Source: Gemmatimonadales bacterium
GTDB taxonomy: Bacteria > Krumholzibacteriota > Krumholzibacteriia > LZORAL124-64-63
NCBI GenBank assembly: GCA_019038745.1
Contig: JAHOYV010000019.1
Coordinates: 23,648 to 87,647 of the forward strand
DNA length: 64,000 nt
Reading direction: 5' to 3'
In this document: piece by piece, positions 16,332-25,889 of the stretch
Layout of the letters: every line of letters starts with the position of its first letter
Numbering within the stretch: position 1 is the first letter of the stretch
Notes under the pieces: generated by a model
The model's input: only the letters and a program-made list of their open reading frames with translations
Databases searched by the model: none
What the model was told of the DNA's origin: nothing
Program-made: the position numbers and the translations under genes

Positions 16332-18098
16332 ATGCTGGAGAAAACGTTGCGCCCGGAGCAGCCCCCTTTGCCGGTTCTTATGGCCGTTTTCCCGGCTACC
16401 CTCTTGGCCCTCTTTTTGGCCACCTTCCTGGCCATCCTGGCCCCCGCCAATGCTCCGGCGGCCGACCGCGTCACCGGTCGCTCCTTTGCCACCAGAAGCG
16501 AAGTTATTGCACAGCACGGCATGGCCGCCACCAGCCAACCCTTGGCCACTCAAATTGCCCTGGACATCCTGAAGCAGGGCGGCAGCGCGGTCGACGCGGC
16601 CATCGCCGCCAACGCCGCCCTGGGCCTGATGGAACCGACCGGAAATGGGATCGGCGGTGACTTGTTCGCAATCGTTTGGGATGCAGACACCCAGAGCCTG
16701 CACGGACTGAACGCCAGTGGTCGCTCCCCGGCTTCCCTCACCCTGGAGGAATTCAAACGGCGTGAACTGGAGCGTATTCCGCCCTACGGTCCCCTGCCGA
16801 TCACCGTTCCAGGCTGCGTGGACGGCTGGTTCGAACTGCACGACAAATTCGGCCGCTTGCCCATGAGCGAGATCCTGGCACCCGCTGTTCGCTACGCCCG
16901 AGAGGGTTTTCCCGTCAGCGAGTTGATTGCCTACTACTGGCAGCTGAGCGTATCCAACCGCAGGGAACATCTTAATTTTCTGGACACCTTCACCCATGAC
17001 GGCCGCGCCCCCGCCAAGGGCGAAGTTTGGACCAACGAGTCCCTGGCGAGTACCCTGGAGGCTATCGGCCGCCAGGGCCGTGACGTATTCTATCGGGGTA
17101 AACTGGCCAGGATCATCGCCCAAACCGTCCAGGAGGCCGGAGGATTTCTCACCATTGAGGACCTTGCCTCTCACCGCAGCGAGTGGATCGACCCGGTATC
17201 AACCAACTATCGCGGAGTGGACGTTTGGGAATTGCCGCCCAACGGCCAGGGCATCGCCGCCCTGCAGATCCTCAATATTCTGGAGGGATTCGACATCGCC
17301 GGAATGGGCTTTGGGAGCAGGGAGTACATCCACACCTTCCTGGAAGCCAAGAAACTGGCCTTTGAGGATCGGGCGAAGTTCTACGCTGACATGGACTTCT
17401 TCGATGTCCCGGTGACCGGGTTGATTTCCAAGGAGTACGCCGCCGAACGCCGCAAACTGATCGACCCCCACCGGGCCGGCCGTCGCCTCGACGCCGGTAA
17501 CCCCGCCCTTTACGAGGGAGACACAATCTACCTCACCGTCGCCGACACCGAGGGCAACATGGTCTCCCTGATCCAGAGCAACTACCGTGGGATGGGCTGC
17601 GGGATCTGCCCGAAGGGCCTGGGCTTCGGTTTGCAGGACCGCGGGGAGTTATTCAACCTGAAGGAGGGGCAGCCCAACACTTATGCACCCCGGAAGCGCC
17701 CCTTCCACACTATTATACCGGCCTTTGCCACTCGGAACGGGAAGCCATGGCTCAGTTTCGGAGTGATGGGCGGTGGCACGCAACCTCAGGCCCACGCCCA
17801 GATCATCGTCAATCTCGTGGACTTCGGAATGAACCTGCAGGAAGCCGGTGACGCGCCTCGCATCCTGCATACCGGCAGCAGCGAACCCACCGGGCAGACG
17901 ATGACCAACGGAGGGACTGCCTTTCTGGAACAGGGCATCGCCTACGAGGTGCTGCGCGATCTTTCGGAAATGGGCCACCGCCTGCAAATCAATGTGGGCT
18001 CATTCGGGGGCTACCAGGCAATCCTGTTCGACAAGGAGCAGGGCGTATATTATGGTGCCTCGGAATCACGCAAAGACGGCCAGGCGGCCGGTTACTGA
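16332..18098 (+). CDS. Gamma-glutamyltransferase family hydrolase, YwrD-like
   Basis: 588 residues. The start at 16332 is preferred over the ATG three bases earlier because AGGAGG (16321-16326) then has 5-base spacing. A hydrophobic signal segment (about 13-45, ending APAADR) exports the proenzyme. The autocleavage nucleophile should be Thr398 in GDTIYLTVAD, which replaces the TTHxSV of classic GGT; this variant and the following NMVSLIQSNYRGMG match the YwrD/cephalosporin-acylase-like branch. Family members split themselves into two chains and hydrolyse gamma-glutamyl compounds such as glutathione in the periplasm. An S9-type hydrolase follows 18 bases later. Confidence 0.92.
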   Translation: MLEKTLRPEQPPLPVLMAVFPATLLALFLATFLAILAPANAPAADRVTGRSFATRSEVIAQHGMAATSQPLATQIALDILKQGGSAVDAAIAANAALGLMEPTGNGIGGDLFAIVWDADTQSLHGLNASGRSPASLTLEEFKRRELERIPPYGPLPITVPGCVDGWFELHDKFGRLPMSEILAPAVRYAREGFPVSELIAYYWQLSVSNRREHLNFLDTFTHDGRAPAKGEVWTNESLASTLEAIGRQGRDVFYRGKLARIIAQTVQEAGGFLTIEDLASHRSEWIDPVSTNYRGVDVWELPPNGQGIAALQILNILEGFDIAGMGFGSREYIHTFLEAKKLAFEDRAKFYADMDFFDVPVTGLISKEYAAERRKLIDPHRAGRRLDAGNPALYEGDTIYLTVADTEGNMVSLIQSNYRGMGCGICPKGLGFGLQDRGELFNLKEGQPNTYAPRKRPFHTIIPAFATRNGKPWLSFGVMGGGTQPQAHAQIIVNLVDFGMNLQEAGDAPRILHTGSSEPTGQTMTNGGTAFLEQGIAYEVLRDLSEMGHRLQINVGSFGGYQAILFDKEQGVYYGASESRKDGQAAGY

Positions 18099-18116
18099 CA
18101 AGTTGGGAGAGAGTCG

Positions 18117-19220
18117 ATGAAATTTCATAATTTGGTGTTCTTAACAATCTTCGCCCTCCTTGCCAGCCCCGCGGTTGGGGATGAAAAGCCTACGACCCTG
18201 GAAAGCATCTCGGGCCAGTTGGAGGGTCTTACCAGCACGCTGGACGGTTTCCGGCACCGACTGGACATCCTGGAGAAAAAGATCGACGACGGCCTGTGGT
18301 TCGACCGAATGGGTGACGTGGCGGTAATTGACAAGGTGCGACTTTACGGTCCCCCGCGCTGGAAGGAGGAAAGCGAGACGGCCATCGGAGCCGGCAACCC
18401 GGTGAAATTCTGGGCCTACGTCTTCCTTCCCCGCGAGCTGGACACGACCAAGAAGGCGCCCTTGCTGGTCTTCCCCCACGGAGGAGTGCACAGCGATTTC
18501 TCGACCTACTACGTGCACATCGTGCGGGAGATGTTGGCCCAGGGTTACGCAGTGGTCGCGCCCGAGTACCGCGGCAGCACCGGTTACGGACGTACGGTGT
18601 ACGAGAACATCGACTATGGAGGACTGGAGGTCGAAGACAACCATGCCTGCCGCCAGTACATGATCGACAATTACGACTTCATCGACCCGAATCGAGTCGG
18701 TATGATCGGATGGAGTCACGGGGGTCTTATCGCGCTTATGAACGTCTTCGAGCACCCGGACGATTATCGCTGCGCCTACGCCGGAGTCCCGGTCAGCGAC
18801 CTGATCGCCCGCATGGGCTATCTGGACGAGGAGTACCGCGCGCTCTACTATGCCGACTTTCATATCGGCGAACCTGTGATCGACAACATCGAGGAATACA
18901 AGCGCCGCTCGCCGGCATGGAACGCCGCCCGGTTGAATACTCCCCTGTTGATCCACACGAACACCAACGACGAGGATGTGAACGTGCTGGAGGTCGAGCA
19001 CCTGATCAAGGCGTTGAAAGCGGAGGACAAGGATTTCGAATACGAAATCTACGAGGATTTCCCGGGAGGCCACAGCTTCGACCGCCTGGACACGGCCGGA
19101 GCGCAGGAAATTCGGGTCAAGATATACAAGTTCCTGGCCCAATACCTGGAGCCGGCAAGACCCATCAGCAAAAGGTCCCAACTGCAAAGGGCCGGCTATC
19201 GGACCCCGGGAAGCCAATAG
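18117..19220 (+). CDS. Exported prolyl-oligopeptidase-like alpha/beta hydrolase
   Basis: 367 residues. Signal peptide MKFHNLVFLTIFALLASPAVG, then a predicted coiled coil (about 25-60) unusual for the family, then the alpha/beta-hydrolase domain of S9 peptidases. The nucleophile is Ser200 in GWSHGG, His319 is in PGGHSF and the acid is Asp285 or Asp287 in TNDEDVNV. FPHGGVHSDFSTYY forms the oxyanion region, and APEYRGSTGYG is typical of S9 aminopeptidases. It probably cleaves short peptides or esters in the periplasm. It follows the gamma-glutamyltransferase by 18 bases and precedes the exonuclease by 2, suggesting one operon. Confidence 0.9.
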   Translation: MKFHNLVFLTIFALLASPAVGDEKPTTLESISGQLEGLTSTLDGFRHRLDILEKKIDDGLWFDRMGDVAVIDKVRLYGPPRWKEESETAIGAGNPVKFWAYVFLPRELDTTKKAPLLVFPHGGVHSDFSTYYVHIVREMLAQGYAVVAPEYRGSTGYGRTVYENIDYGGLEVEDNHACRQYMIDNYDFIDPNRVGMIGWSHGGLIALMNVFEHPDDYRCAYAGVPVSDLIARMGYLDEEYRALYYADFHIGEPVIDNIEEYKRRSPAWNAARLNTPLLIHTNTNDEDVNVLEVEHLIKALKAEDKDFEYEIYEDFPGGHSFDRLDTAGAQEIRVKIYKFLAQYLEPARPISKRSQLQRAGYRTPGSQ

Positions 19221-19222
19221 GC

Positions 19223-19807
19223 ATGCGCTACACCACCGACATCGTCGTCATAGACCTTGAGGCTTCCTGTCCGGCCGAGGATCAGGGCAACAACACGATC
19301 GAACGCAGCAGTATCATTGAAATTGGAGCGGTACGGTTGGATCGGCGCAGTCTGGAGGTCATCGACACCTTCAGCGAGTTGGTTCAGCCCGAAGACCACC
19401 CCATCGTGCCCTTCATAACCGAAATTACCGGCATCAGCCCGCAAATGGTCGCCGACAAGGAAACTTTCGCCGAGGTGGGACAACGTTTCCTGGATTGGTA
19501 CGGTCCCCGCAACAAGGCCATCATCGCCGCCTTCGGGGCCTACTACGACATCCCCCTGCTGCGCAAGGAATGCGACCGCTACGGCCTGGATTTTCGTTCC
19601 CACATCGCCGGAGGGGCCTTCGACCTGAGGGCTGTGGGCACGGTCTGGCTGGCGGCCAACGATCACCGAACAAGTGGTCTGACCCTGGGATCGATCCTGG
19701 AAAAGATGGACATTGTCGGACGATTCACCGCCCACAGGGCGGTCGAAGACGCCCGGGCGGCCGCCGCTGTCCTGCAGGTGTTTCACCTGGGCAGGGCTCT
19801 GGATTGA
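19223..19807 (+). CDS. 3'-5' exonuclease, DEDDh family (KapD/ERI-like)
   Basis: 194 residues. Exo I motif is VVIDLEAS with Asp11 and Glu13, Exo II is AAFGAYYDIPLL, and Exo III is HRAVEDARAA, giving the DEDDh metal-binding set. The early insertion CPAEDQGNNTIERSSIIEIGAV is typical of the KapD/ERI-1 group, which trims RNA or DNA 3' ends. It lacks any polymerase domain. It starts two bases after the hydrolase stop, so the long reading frame beginning at 18710 is a shadow of that gene. Its role beside two exported hydrolases is unclear. Confidence 0.92.
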   Translation: MRYTTDIVVIDLEASCPAEDQGNNTIERSSIIEIGAVRLDRRSLEVIDTFSELVQPEDHPIVPFITEITGISPQMVADKETFAEVGQRFLDWYGPRNKAIIAAFGAYYDIPLLRKECDRYGLDFRSHIAGGAFDLRAVGTVWLAANDHRTSGLTLGSILEKMDIVGRFTAHRAVEDARAAAAVLQVFHLGRALD

Positions 19808-19908
19808 TGGCCTGCTTGAATCCAATTGCACATCCTGACATTCTTTGCGAGAATCCCGCGTCGTTGCGGCCGGAAATCCGGCGGAATTGAACTCGAAAGG
19901 AGAAACCA

Positions 19909-22254
19909 GTGGCTGGTGTCACCCAACGTTTTGACGAGCAGAAGGCCAATTTCGCCCATTGGGAAGTGATCAAGGACATCATCGATCAGCAGATCGACCT
20001 GATGCTCAACTACCGTCAGAGCGGACACCCCGGTGGAAGCCGGTCAAAGGTCCACTACCTTGTCAGTCTCCTGCTGAGCGGAGCCATGCGCTGGGACATC
20101 CGTCATCCCGAGAAACGATTCGGAGACCGCTTCGTCTTGGTGGCCGGCCACACCGCCCCCATGGTCTACGCAATGCTGTCGACCTTCAACGAGGCCCTGC
20201 GGATCATGCACGAGAGAACGGGTGACGACAAATACCTGGTTCCCGGTGGAACTGACCGCATCCTGACCTGGCAGGATCTACTCGATTTCCGCAACCTGGG
20301 CGGACTGTCCGGCCACGTGGAAATGGCCGGGAAAAACCTCTTCTGCAAATTCAACACCGGTCCCAGTGGCCACGGCGCTCCTGTCAGCGCCGGCGAAGCC
20401 CTGGCCCTGAAGCACGCCGGCGCCGAAGGTGTGAAGGTCTTCGGGATAGAGGGTGAAGGAGGCCACACAGCCGGCTGCTGGCACGAAGCAAAGAATTCAG
20501 CCTATGGCCTGGGTCTGGACAATCTGAATATGATCCTGGACTGGAACGATTTCGGTATCGACTCCCACGCGACCAGTTCCATCGTGCACGGAACTCCACG
20601 CGACTGGTTCGAATCCTACGGCTGGCACATCCATGAAGCAGCCGACGGCAGTGACTGGGACGATGTTACCCGGGCCCTGTTGGAATTGTCCCACGGAGAC
20701 AACCCCGAATTGCGGCCGGGCATGATGTTCGGCAAGACCCGCAAGGGCCGGGGCTACTACAAGTACGACGCTTCAAGCCACGGCTCGCCACACAAGCTGA
20801 ACGACGAAAAATTCTGGCAGTGCCGTGCCGATTTCGCTCAGAAATACGGAGTAACCTGGCAGGGTACGGGCGCAGAAGCCCCGGAAGACAAGGCGGCCAT
20901 GCGGCAACAGTTCGCCGACAACCTCAATGTGGCCCTGGACGTGTTGCGCAGCAACGACGAGGTCCTGACTTACCTGGCCGACCGCCTGGTCGAACTGGGT
21001 GACAGTGTTCCGGCAGAGATCCCGACTTTCCAGCTTTCCGCCTCAAATAACCCTTTGCAGGATGATACCCTGTTCGATTACAAAAATTATCCTGCCGAAT
21101 TATGGGCCAAGCCGGGCGAGAAGAAGCCCAATCGGGCCGGTTTCGCGGCCTGGGGCAGTTACATCAACAGCTACTGTTTGAAGAACCACGGACGGCCGCT
21201 CTTCCTGGCCTGTTCGGCAGACCTGGCCGGCTCGACCAACATTTCCGGTTTCGGCGACGGCTTCGGCGACATGCCAAACACCGGCTGGTATAACCGCAAG
21301 GACAACCCGGGCGGAGTCATTCTGCCCCAGGCCATCACCGAATTCGCCAACGCGGGCATCATGGTGGGGGCCGCTTCGGTCAATCTTTCTCCTGACCCGG
21401 AAAACGAATTCAACGGATACTACACGGCCTGCAGCACCTACGGCGCCTTCAGCTACCTGAAGTACGGAGCCATGCGCTTGTACAGCCAACTGGCCCAGGA
21501 CTGCGAGTTGAAGCTCGGCAAGACCATCTGGGTGGCCGGCCACAGCGGGCCCGAAACCGCCGAGGACAGTCGGACCCACTTTGGTATCTTCAGCCCCGCC
21601 TCGACGCAGATGTTTCCGGACGGGCATGTCATCAACATTCATCCCTGGGAATACAACGAGGTCCCGGTGATGCTGGCCGCCGCGATGAAAACCGACCGAC
21701 CGATCATCGCCCTGCACCTGACCCGACCAGGAGTGAATACGCCGGACCGCACTGCCTTGGGTATGGCCTCCCATTTCGAGGCGGCCCGCGGAGCCTATGT
21801 CCTGCGCCAAGCCAAGCCGGATGTTCCGTGTCAGGGAGTAATCATGGTCCAGGGCACGATGAGTACGCTCGGACTGATCGAGGCCTTGCCCGCAATCGAC
21901 AAAGCCGGCGTGAACGTGAAGATCGTGGCCATCCCCAGCCCCCAACTATTCGCCCTGCAGGATGAGGCTTATCGTAATTCGGTACTGTCCGGAGGCGACA
22001 AGCTCAACAGCACGTACATCACCAATGTTTCCCGCCGGGCCATGTACGACTGGGATTTCAACCCCCTGGCCGGACGCTACGCGATGAGCAGCGACTGGGA
22101 TGACGGCTGGCGCCCCGGGGGCTCGGTGCCGGAAGTCTGCACCGACGCCCACATCGACGCAAATTGGGTTGCCAAGGGTGTAATCAGGTTCGCCACGGAT
22201 CATTCACAGCGAATGGCGGAGTTGGAGAACATGCTCGGGTCCGCTCGCGGTTGA
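19909..22254 (+). CDS. Transketolase-family thiamine diphosphate enzyme
   Basis: 781 residues. It begins with GTG, supported by AAAGGAG (19896-19902) 6 bases upstream. The N-terminal thiamine-binding domain has SGHPGGSRSK (residues 38-47) and the metal/ThDP motif from GEGEGG to WND near residues 183-220, a divergent form of GDG-Nx-N. The second domain (about 400-560) includes SADLAGSTN, and a third domain follows. The length and HPGG...S signature fit transketolase; the sequence is divergent enough that the donor/acceptor pair could differ (for example a phosphoketolase-like or dihydroxyacetone synthase-like reaction). Cytoplasmic. It is separated from the exonuclease by 101 bases. Confidence 0.85.
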   Translation: MAGVTQRFDEQKANFAHWEVIKDIIDQQIDLMLNYRQSGHPGGSRSKVHYLVSLLLSGAMRWDIRHPEKRFGDRFVLVAGHTAPMVYAMLSTFNEALRIMHERTGDDKYLVPGGTDRILTWQDLLDFRNLGGLSGHVEMAGKNLFCKFNTGPSGHGAPVSAGEALALKHAGAEGVKVFGIEGEGGHTAGCWHEAKNSAYGLGLDNLNMILDWNDFGIDSHATSSIVHGTPRDWFESYGWHIHEAADGSDWDDVTRALLELSHGDNPELRPGMMFGKTRKGRGYYKYDASSHGSPHKLNDEKFWQCRADFAQKYGVTWQGTGAEAPEDKAAMRQQFADNLNVALDVLRSNDEVLTYLADRLVELGDSVPAEIPTFQLSASNNPLQDDTLFDYKNYPAELWAKPGEKKPNRAGFAAWGSYINSYCLKNHGRPLFLACSADLAGSTNISGFGDGFGDMPNTGWYNRKDNPGGVILPQAITEFANAGIMVGAASVNLSPDPENEFNGYYTACSTYGAFSYLKYGAMRLYSQLAQDCELKLGKTIWVAGHSGPETAEDSRTHFGIFSPASTQMFPDGHVINIHPWEYNEVPVMLAAAMKTDRPIIALHLTRPGVNTPDRTALGMASHFEAARGAYVLRQAKPDVPCQGVIMVQGTMSTLGLIEALPAIDKAGVNVKIVAIPSPQLFALQDEAYRNSVLSGGDKLNSTYITNVSRRAMYDWDFNPLAGRYAMSSDWDDGWRPGGSVPEVCTDAHIDANWVAKGVIRFATDHSQRMAELENMLGSARG

Positions 22255-22282
22255 GAAGAGTTTTCCGAAAGGAGCCCGAGGA

Positions 22283-23557
22283 ATGCGTTGCCTTGTACTT
22301 GTAGTTTTCATCGCAGGCTTGATCCCTTCGGAGATGTTTGGAGAAGCTCCGAAAGATCCCGGCGGCGGGTCGACCGGGACTATTGTGTTCGTCGAGAGCT
22401 GGCCCCAGCATACAGCACTTGACCTGCCCGACCTGAACGACGCGTCGAAGGTTTGGCCCGAAATCCTGGGTTCGGCTAGCGATCAAATCCTACTGGCCGG
22501 TTTCTACTTCAGTCGCAAGGGGGACGGCAAGGATTCCTACGGACCCGATTCAGCCCCCGATCTTTTCCTGCCCACGCTGGAGGCCGTGTCCGTCGCCGCC
22601 CACAGCGGTGTAAAGGTACGCACCTTGGCTGATGCCAAGTTCAACCGGACCTATCCCGAAGTTCCCGTCTGGTTGGGTGATCTGCCGGGCGCTGAGACTA
22701 GAATTCTGGATATGGCGCAAATACCCGGCGGAGGCGTGCTGCACGCGAAATATTTCCTCGTTGATGACGATGTTTTCTTCGTCGGAAGCCAGAACTTCGA
22801 CTGGCGAGCCCTTGGCCAGATTCACGAGTTGGGCGTGCTGATCAAGCACCCCAAAATTGCTGCCGAGGCCCGCAGGGTGTTCGACATGGACTGGCGGACA
22901 GCCGAAGGGGACATCGGCACCTCCCGAATCCAAGCGGGAAAACCGCTGAACCAGTGGCCTAAACACCGGGTGGCCCTGGCTGGCGGCTCAACTGTAGAAG
23001 TCCTGGTCGCCGCCAGCCCGCAGTCCTACCTGCCTCCAGATATTCCCTGGGATCTGCCGTTGATGGTGGAGATGATCGACTCCGCTGCCGACTCGGTACA
23101 CGTGCAGTTGTTGTCCTACAACGTCACCGACCGCGAGAAGCGACTTTTCGACGATTTGGACCGAGCCCTTCGCCGGGCTGCCGTTCGCGGCGCCGAGGTA
23201 AGAATCATCCTGTCCAACTGGGCAAAATCCCGCTATGCGTTGCCTTGGCTCAAGAGCCTGGCAACGGTGCCTGGTTTGGAGATCCGTTTCACCAACATCC
23301 CGGAACACCCGGACGGATTCATCCCATTCGCCCGGGTTGAGCACGCCAAGTACCTGACCGTCGATGGAAGAATGTGCTGGCTGGGCACTTCCAACTGGTC
23401 GCGGGACTACTTCCACTCCTCCCGGAACATAGGGGTGATATTGCTGGGCGAGGGCGCGGCCGCTGATCCGGATCGTTTCTTCAACCGGAATTGGCACGGA
23501 CCTTACGCAGAGACCGTCGAACCTTGTGGAAAATACACCGCCCCGCGCCGGAATTAA
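22283..23557 (+). CDS. Secreted phospholipase D-like protein with two HKD motifs (PLD3/4-like)
   Basis: 424 residues with a signal peptide (MRCLVLVVFIAGLIPSEMFG). Two intact HxKxxxxD motifs are present: His154-Lys156-Asp161 in HAKYFLVD and His354-Lys356-Asp361 in HAKYLTVD, each followed by a GS/GTSN motif (VGSQNFDWR, LGTSNWSRDYF). The second is the hallmark of the PLD3/PLD4 and poxvirus K4 group, which in animals act as lysosomal 5'-exonucleases rather than lipases. The bacterial protein could therefore be a periplasmic nuclease or phosphodiesterase. AAAGGAG precedes the ATG by 8 bases. It follows the transketolase by 28 bases. Confidence 0.9.
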   Translation: MRCLVLVVFIAGLIPSEMFGEAPKDPGGGSTGTIVFVESWPQHTALDLPDLNDASKVWPEILGSASDQILLAGFYFSRKGDGKDSYGPDSAPDLFLPTLEAVSVAAHSGVKVRTLADAKFNRTYPEVPVWLGDLPGAETRILDMAQIPGGGVLHAKYFLVDDDVFFVGSQNFDWRALGQIHELGVLIKHPKIAAEARRVFDMDWRTAEGDIGTSRIQAGKPLNQWPKHRVALAGGSTVEVLVAASPQSYLPPDIPWDLPLMVEMIDSAADSVHVQLLSYNVTDREKRLFDDLDRALRRAAVRGAEVRIILSNWAKSRYALPWLKSLATVPGLEIRFTNIPEHPDGFIPFARVEHAKYLTVDGRMCWLGTSNWSRDYFHSSRNIGVILLGEGAAADPDRFFNRNWHGPYAETVEPCGKYTAPRRN

Positions 23558-23630
23558 CGCTCCGAAACGGGTGAATGTTTGTTGGCACCAAAACCGCGAC
23601 ACGAAAGTCACAATCCGAAAGCGAGCAGGT

Positions 23631-24152
23631 ATGGATCTGAAGTACCATTTTGAAGAGATGTCCCGTGAGGAACTTCTGGGCTGGCTGCAGGATGCGGCCA
23701 AGCTTTGGCTGGCGCATGACGGGCTCTGGTTCCAGGCCATTGAGGCTGAAGACGGCATGGAAAAGGCCATCGCCCACGACACCTCCGCCTGGGGTCGGTT
23801 CTCCCCGATCGAAGCCAAGCGCATCATGAGACGCCTGGGACTGGAACCGGGCGGAGGCATCCCGGCCTTGATCACCTGTCTGAAATACCGTCTGTATGCT
23901 CATCTGAACGAGCAGGAACTGGTAGAGCAATCGGATACCCACTGCGTGTTCCGGATGAAGAAATGCCGGGTCCAGGACGCTCGCAAACGGCATGGAATGA
24001 ATGATTTTCCCTGCAAGAGCGTGGGCATCGTGGAGTACACCACCTTCGCCCAGACCATCGACCCTCGCCTGAGTTGCAGATGCATTGCCTGCCCTCCCGA
24101 TGATCATCCGGAGGATTGGTACTGCAGTTGGGAATTCACACTGGAAGATTAG
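23631..24152 (+). CDS. DUF6125-like cytoplasmic protein with a Cys-rich C-terminus
   Basis: 173 residues. The opening EELLGWLQDAAKLWLAHDGLWFQAIE resembles the DUF6125 family, whose function is not known. The second half is Cys-rich (HCVFRMKKC, DFPCKS, CRCIACPP, WYCSWEF), suggesting metal binding. The ATG at 23631 is chosen because it matches the family start; the frame is open back to 23526. No signal peptide. The isochorismatase-type gene follows after 18 bases. Confidence 0.75.
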   Translation: MDLKYHFEEMSREELLGWLQDAAKLWLAHDGLWFQAIEAEDGMEKAIAHDTSAWGRFSPIEAKRIMRRLGLEPGGGIPALITCLKYRLYAHLNEQELVEQSDTHCVFRMKKCRVQDARKRHGMNDFPCKSVGIVEYTTFAQTIDPRLSCRCIACPPDDHPEDWYCSWEFTLED

Positions 24153-24170
24153 TACAGGTAAGGAGCGGTG

Positions 24171-24740
24171 ATGGAACAGCACACACTAGTCCCCGAAAGG
24201 CTTGAGGCTGGAAAATCGATCCTGGTGGTGGTGGATATCCAGGAACGATTCCGCCAATTGATCCACGACATGGACCAGGTCCTGGCCCGAACCCGCCGTC
24301 TTATCGAGTTCTGCCAGGAACTCCAAATCCCCATCGTTGTGACGGAACACTATTCCCGCAAACTCGGCACTACAATGGCCGAACTCGGCAAATCCTTCAC
24401 CAACTTCGAACCGATCGAGAAGATCCACTTCAGTTGCTGGGGATGTGAGGATTTCAAAACCCGCCTGGATGACCCCGACCGCCCCCAGATCATTCTCTGC
24501 GGAATTGAGGCGCACGTCTGCATTTATCAGACGGCTGCAGACTTGATGCGGCAGGGCAAGCAAGTGGTTGCGGCAGTCGATGCCATCAGTTCATGCTCAG
24601 CCGGCAACCGGGAAATCGGCCTGCAGAGATTGGCCGGAATTGGGGTCCAGAACATGGGCGTCCAGATGCTGATGTTCGAGATCCTGCAACGGGCCGGGAC
24701 GCCGGAATTCAAGGCAGTGGCCGGGCTGTTGAAGGAATAA
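24171..24740 (+). CDS. Isochorismatase-family cysteine hydrolase
   Basis: 189 residues with the Asp-Lys-Cys triad of the family: Asp22 in VVDIQERF, Lys84 in PIEKIHFS and Cys117 in GIEAHVCIYQ. Members hydrolyse amides or vinyl ethers such as nicotinamide, ureidoacrylate or isochorismate; the EHYSRKLG segment resembles the nicotinamidase-like YcaC/hydrolase group. AAGGAG (24160-24165) gives 5-base spacing to the ATG at 24171, which is preferred over the GTG just before it. It ends a plus-strand run and is followed by a bidirectional terminator. Confidence 0.9.
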   Translation: MEQHTLVPERLEAGKSILVVVDIQERFRQLIHDMDQVLARTRRLIEFCQELQIPIVVTEHYSRKLGTTMAELGKSFTNFEPIEKIHFSCWGCEDFKTRLDDPDRPQIILCGIEAHVCIYQTAADLMRQGKQVVAAVDAISSCSAGNREIGLQRLAGIGVQNMGVQMLMFEILQRAGTPEFKAVAGLLKE

Positions 24741-24762
24741 TGGCCGTGACCGCCGGCCTATT

Positions 24763-24792
24763 GAAAAGCCCCGGGAGATACCGGGGCTTTTC
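24763..24792. terminator. Bidirectional terminator between convergent genes
   Basis: A perfect 12-bp stem (24763-24774 GAAAAGCCCCGG with 24781-24792 CCGGGGCTTTTC) and a 6-base loop. The stem ends in T-rich arms on both strands, so it can stop the isochorismatase run from the left and the DUF3078 run from the right. Confidence 0.85.
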
Positions 24793-24814
24793 TCGTTCTT
24801 CGCAGTGACTTCCG

Positions 24815-25864
24815 CTAGTTGAATTTGTAGGTCAGACCAAGGGCCAGGGTTTGCTTCAGTTGCCCGGATTTTCGGATGGCCGAGCGAACGCCGTCCGCGT
24901 TCATCAGCACTCCATTCTCCACCACCGGTTTTACCGAATTGTCGTACTTCTTGTACACCCACCGTAAAAACAACTTAACGGAGATTAAACTGGTGATCCG
25001 GGTGGTGAAGGTGTTCTCAAAATCAGCCTCAACCGTTGTTGTGTAGTCGGCTATGTCCGCCGGAAGGCCAAAACTCTCCAGATCGGCAGCAGTCAGATCC
25101 TCTTCGAAAACAGATTTTCCCGAATAGATGAGGGGCAATGAGAGTGTCAACTTGGAATCCCAGACCACCTTTTCCTCCAGCACGGCAGCCTTGTATTCGG
25201 TGATCATCTCGACACCCATCTCGGTGGTCATCTCGGTCTCGGTGGACTCGTCCGGGGCGGAACTCACAAATGTAGCCCGCCGATTCTGGGTGAAGGTGGC
25301 ACCCAGACGGGTCATCATAAACCGTCCATCGGAATCGATCATTTTCTTGGCAAGACCAGCAGTTTCCTTGAATTTCAGGGGATTGAAATTCAGGGCGCGT
25401 TGGCCCGGATCGGTCAGATCCTTGAACATCGATTTGAAATTCAGGGCCACGAAGGGATCCACCCAACTCTCGGGCGTGAAGCGGAACAGCGATTCAAAAT
25501 CGATCACGTCGTCCGACTTGTCCGGAGTCCGCCAGTACAAATCGCCGTTCGAGTCCCTATCCTGATTGTGCGTCTGGCCGTAGACCAGTTGCAGGGTGTT
25601 ACGCCAGTTGGTCAACTTGTTCAGTTGCTTCTCCATTTGACCGTCGAGACGGGCAGTCCAAACTAAGGAACCCTTTTCCCCCCCGTTCCAATTATCGGTA
25701 TATGAACTCTGTATTATGTTCAAACCGGTCTCGAATTCTTTCTTCCAGACCCCGGAAGCATCTCCTTCAAGAGCTTCCTCACCAGCGGCCACGATGGACG
25801 AAACGCCTCCCAGGATGAGCACCAGCACAGACGTGCCGATCATCAAATTCATCTTTTTCATCAT
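24815..25864 (-). CDS. DUF3078-like outer-membrane protein
   Basis: 349 residues. The ATG at 25864 has AAGGA 7 bases upstream and begins the signal peptide MMKKMNLMIGTSVLVLILGG. The mature part carries the DUF3078 pattern: SYTDNWNGGEKGSLVW, a LTNWRNTLQLVYGQT strand and many alternating strands, ending QTLALGLTYKFN, a typical barrel end. Family members are Bacteroidota-type outer-membrane proteins of unknown function. It is the last gene of the minus-strand envelope run, 25 bases after mscS. Confidence 0.85.
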   Translation of the reverse strand: MMKKMNLMIGTSVLVLILGGVSSIVAAGEEALEGDASGVWKKEFETGLNIIQSSYTDNWNGGEKGSLVWTARLDGQMEKQLNKLTNWRNTLQLVYGQTHNQDRDSNGDLYWRTPDKSDDVIDFESLFRFTPESWVDPFVALNFKSMFKDLTDPGQRALNFNPLKFKETAGLAKKMIDSDGRFMMTRLGATFTQNRRATFVSSAPDESTETEMTTEMGVEMITEYKAAVLEEKVVWDSKLTLSLPLIYSGKSVFEEDLTAADLESFGLPADIADYTTTVEADFENTFTTRITSLISVKLFLRWVYKKYDNSVKPVVENGVLMNADGVRSAIRKSGQLKQTLALGLTYKFN

Positions 25865-25889
25865 TCCATGATCCTTTCCGGAATCCTGC

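Noticed and set aside
23494..23512. Sigma-54-like TGGCACGGACC...GC sequence at the end of the PLD gene
   Set aside because: It lies in coding sequence with poor -12 spacing and no gene placed to use it.
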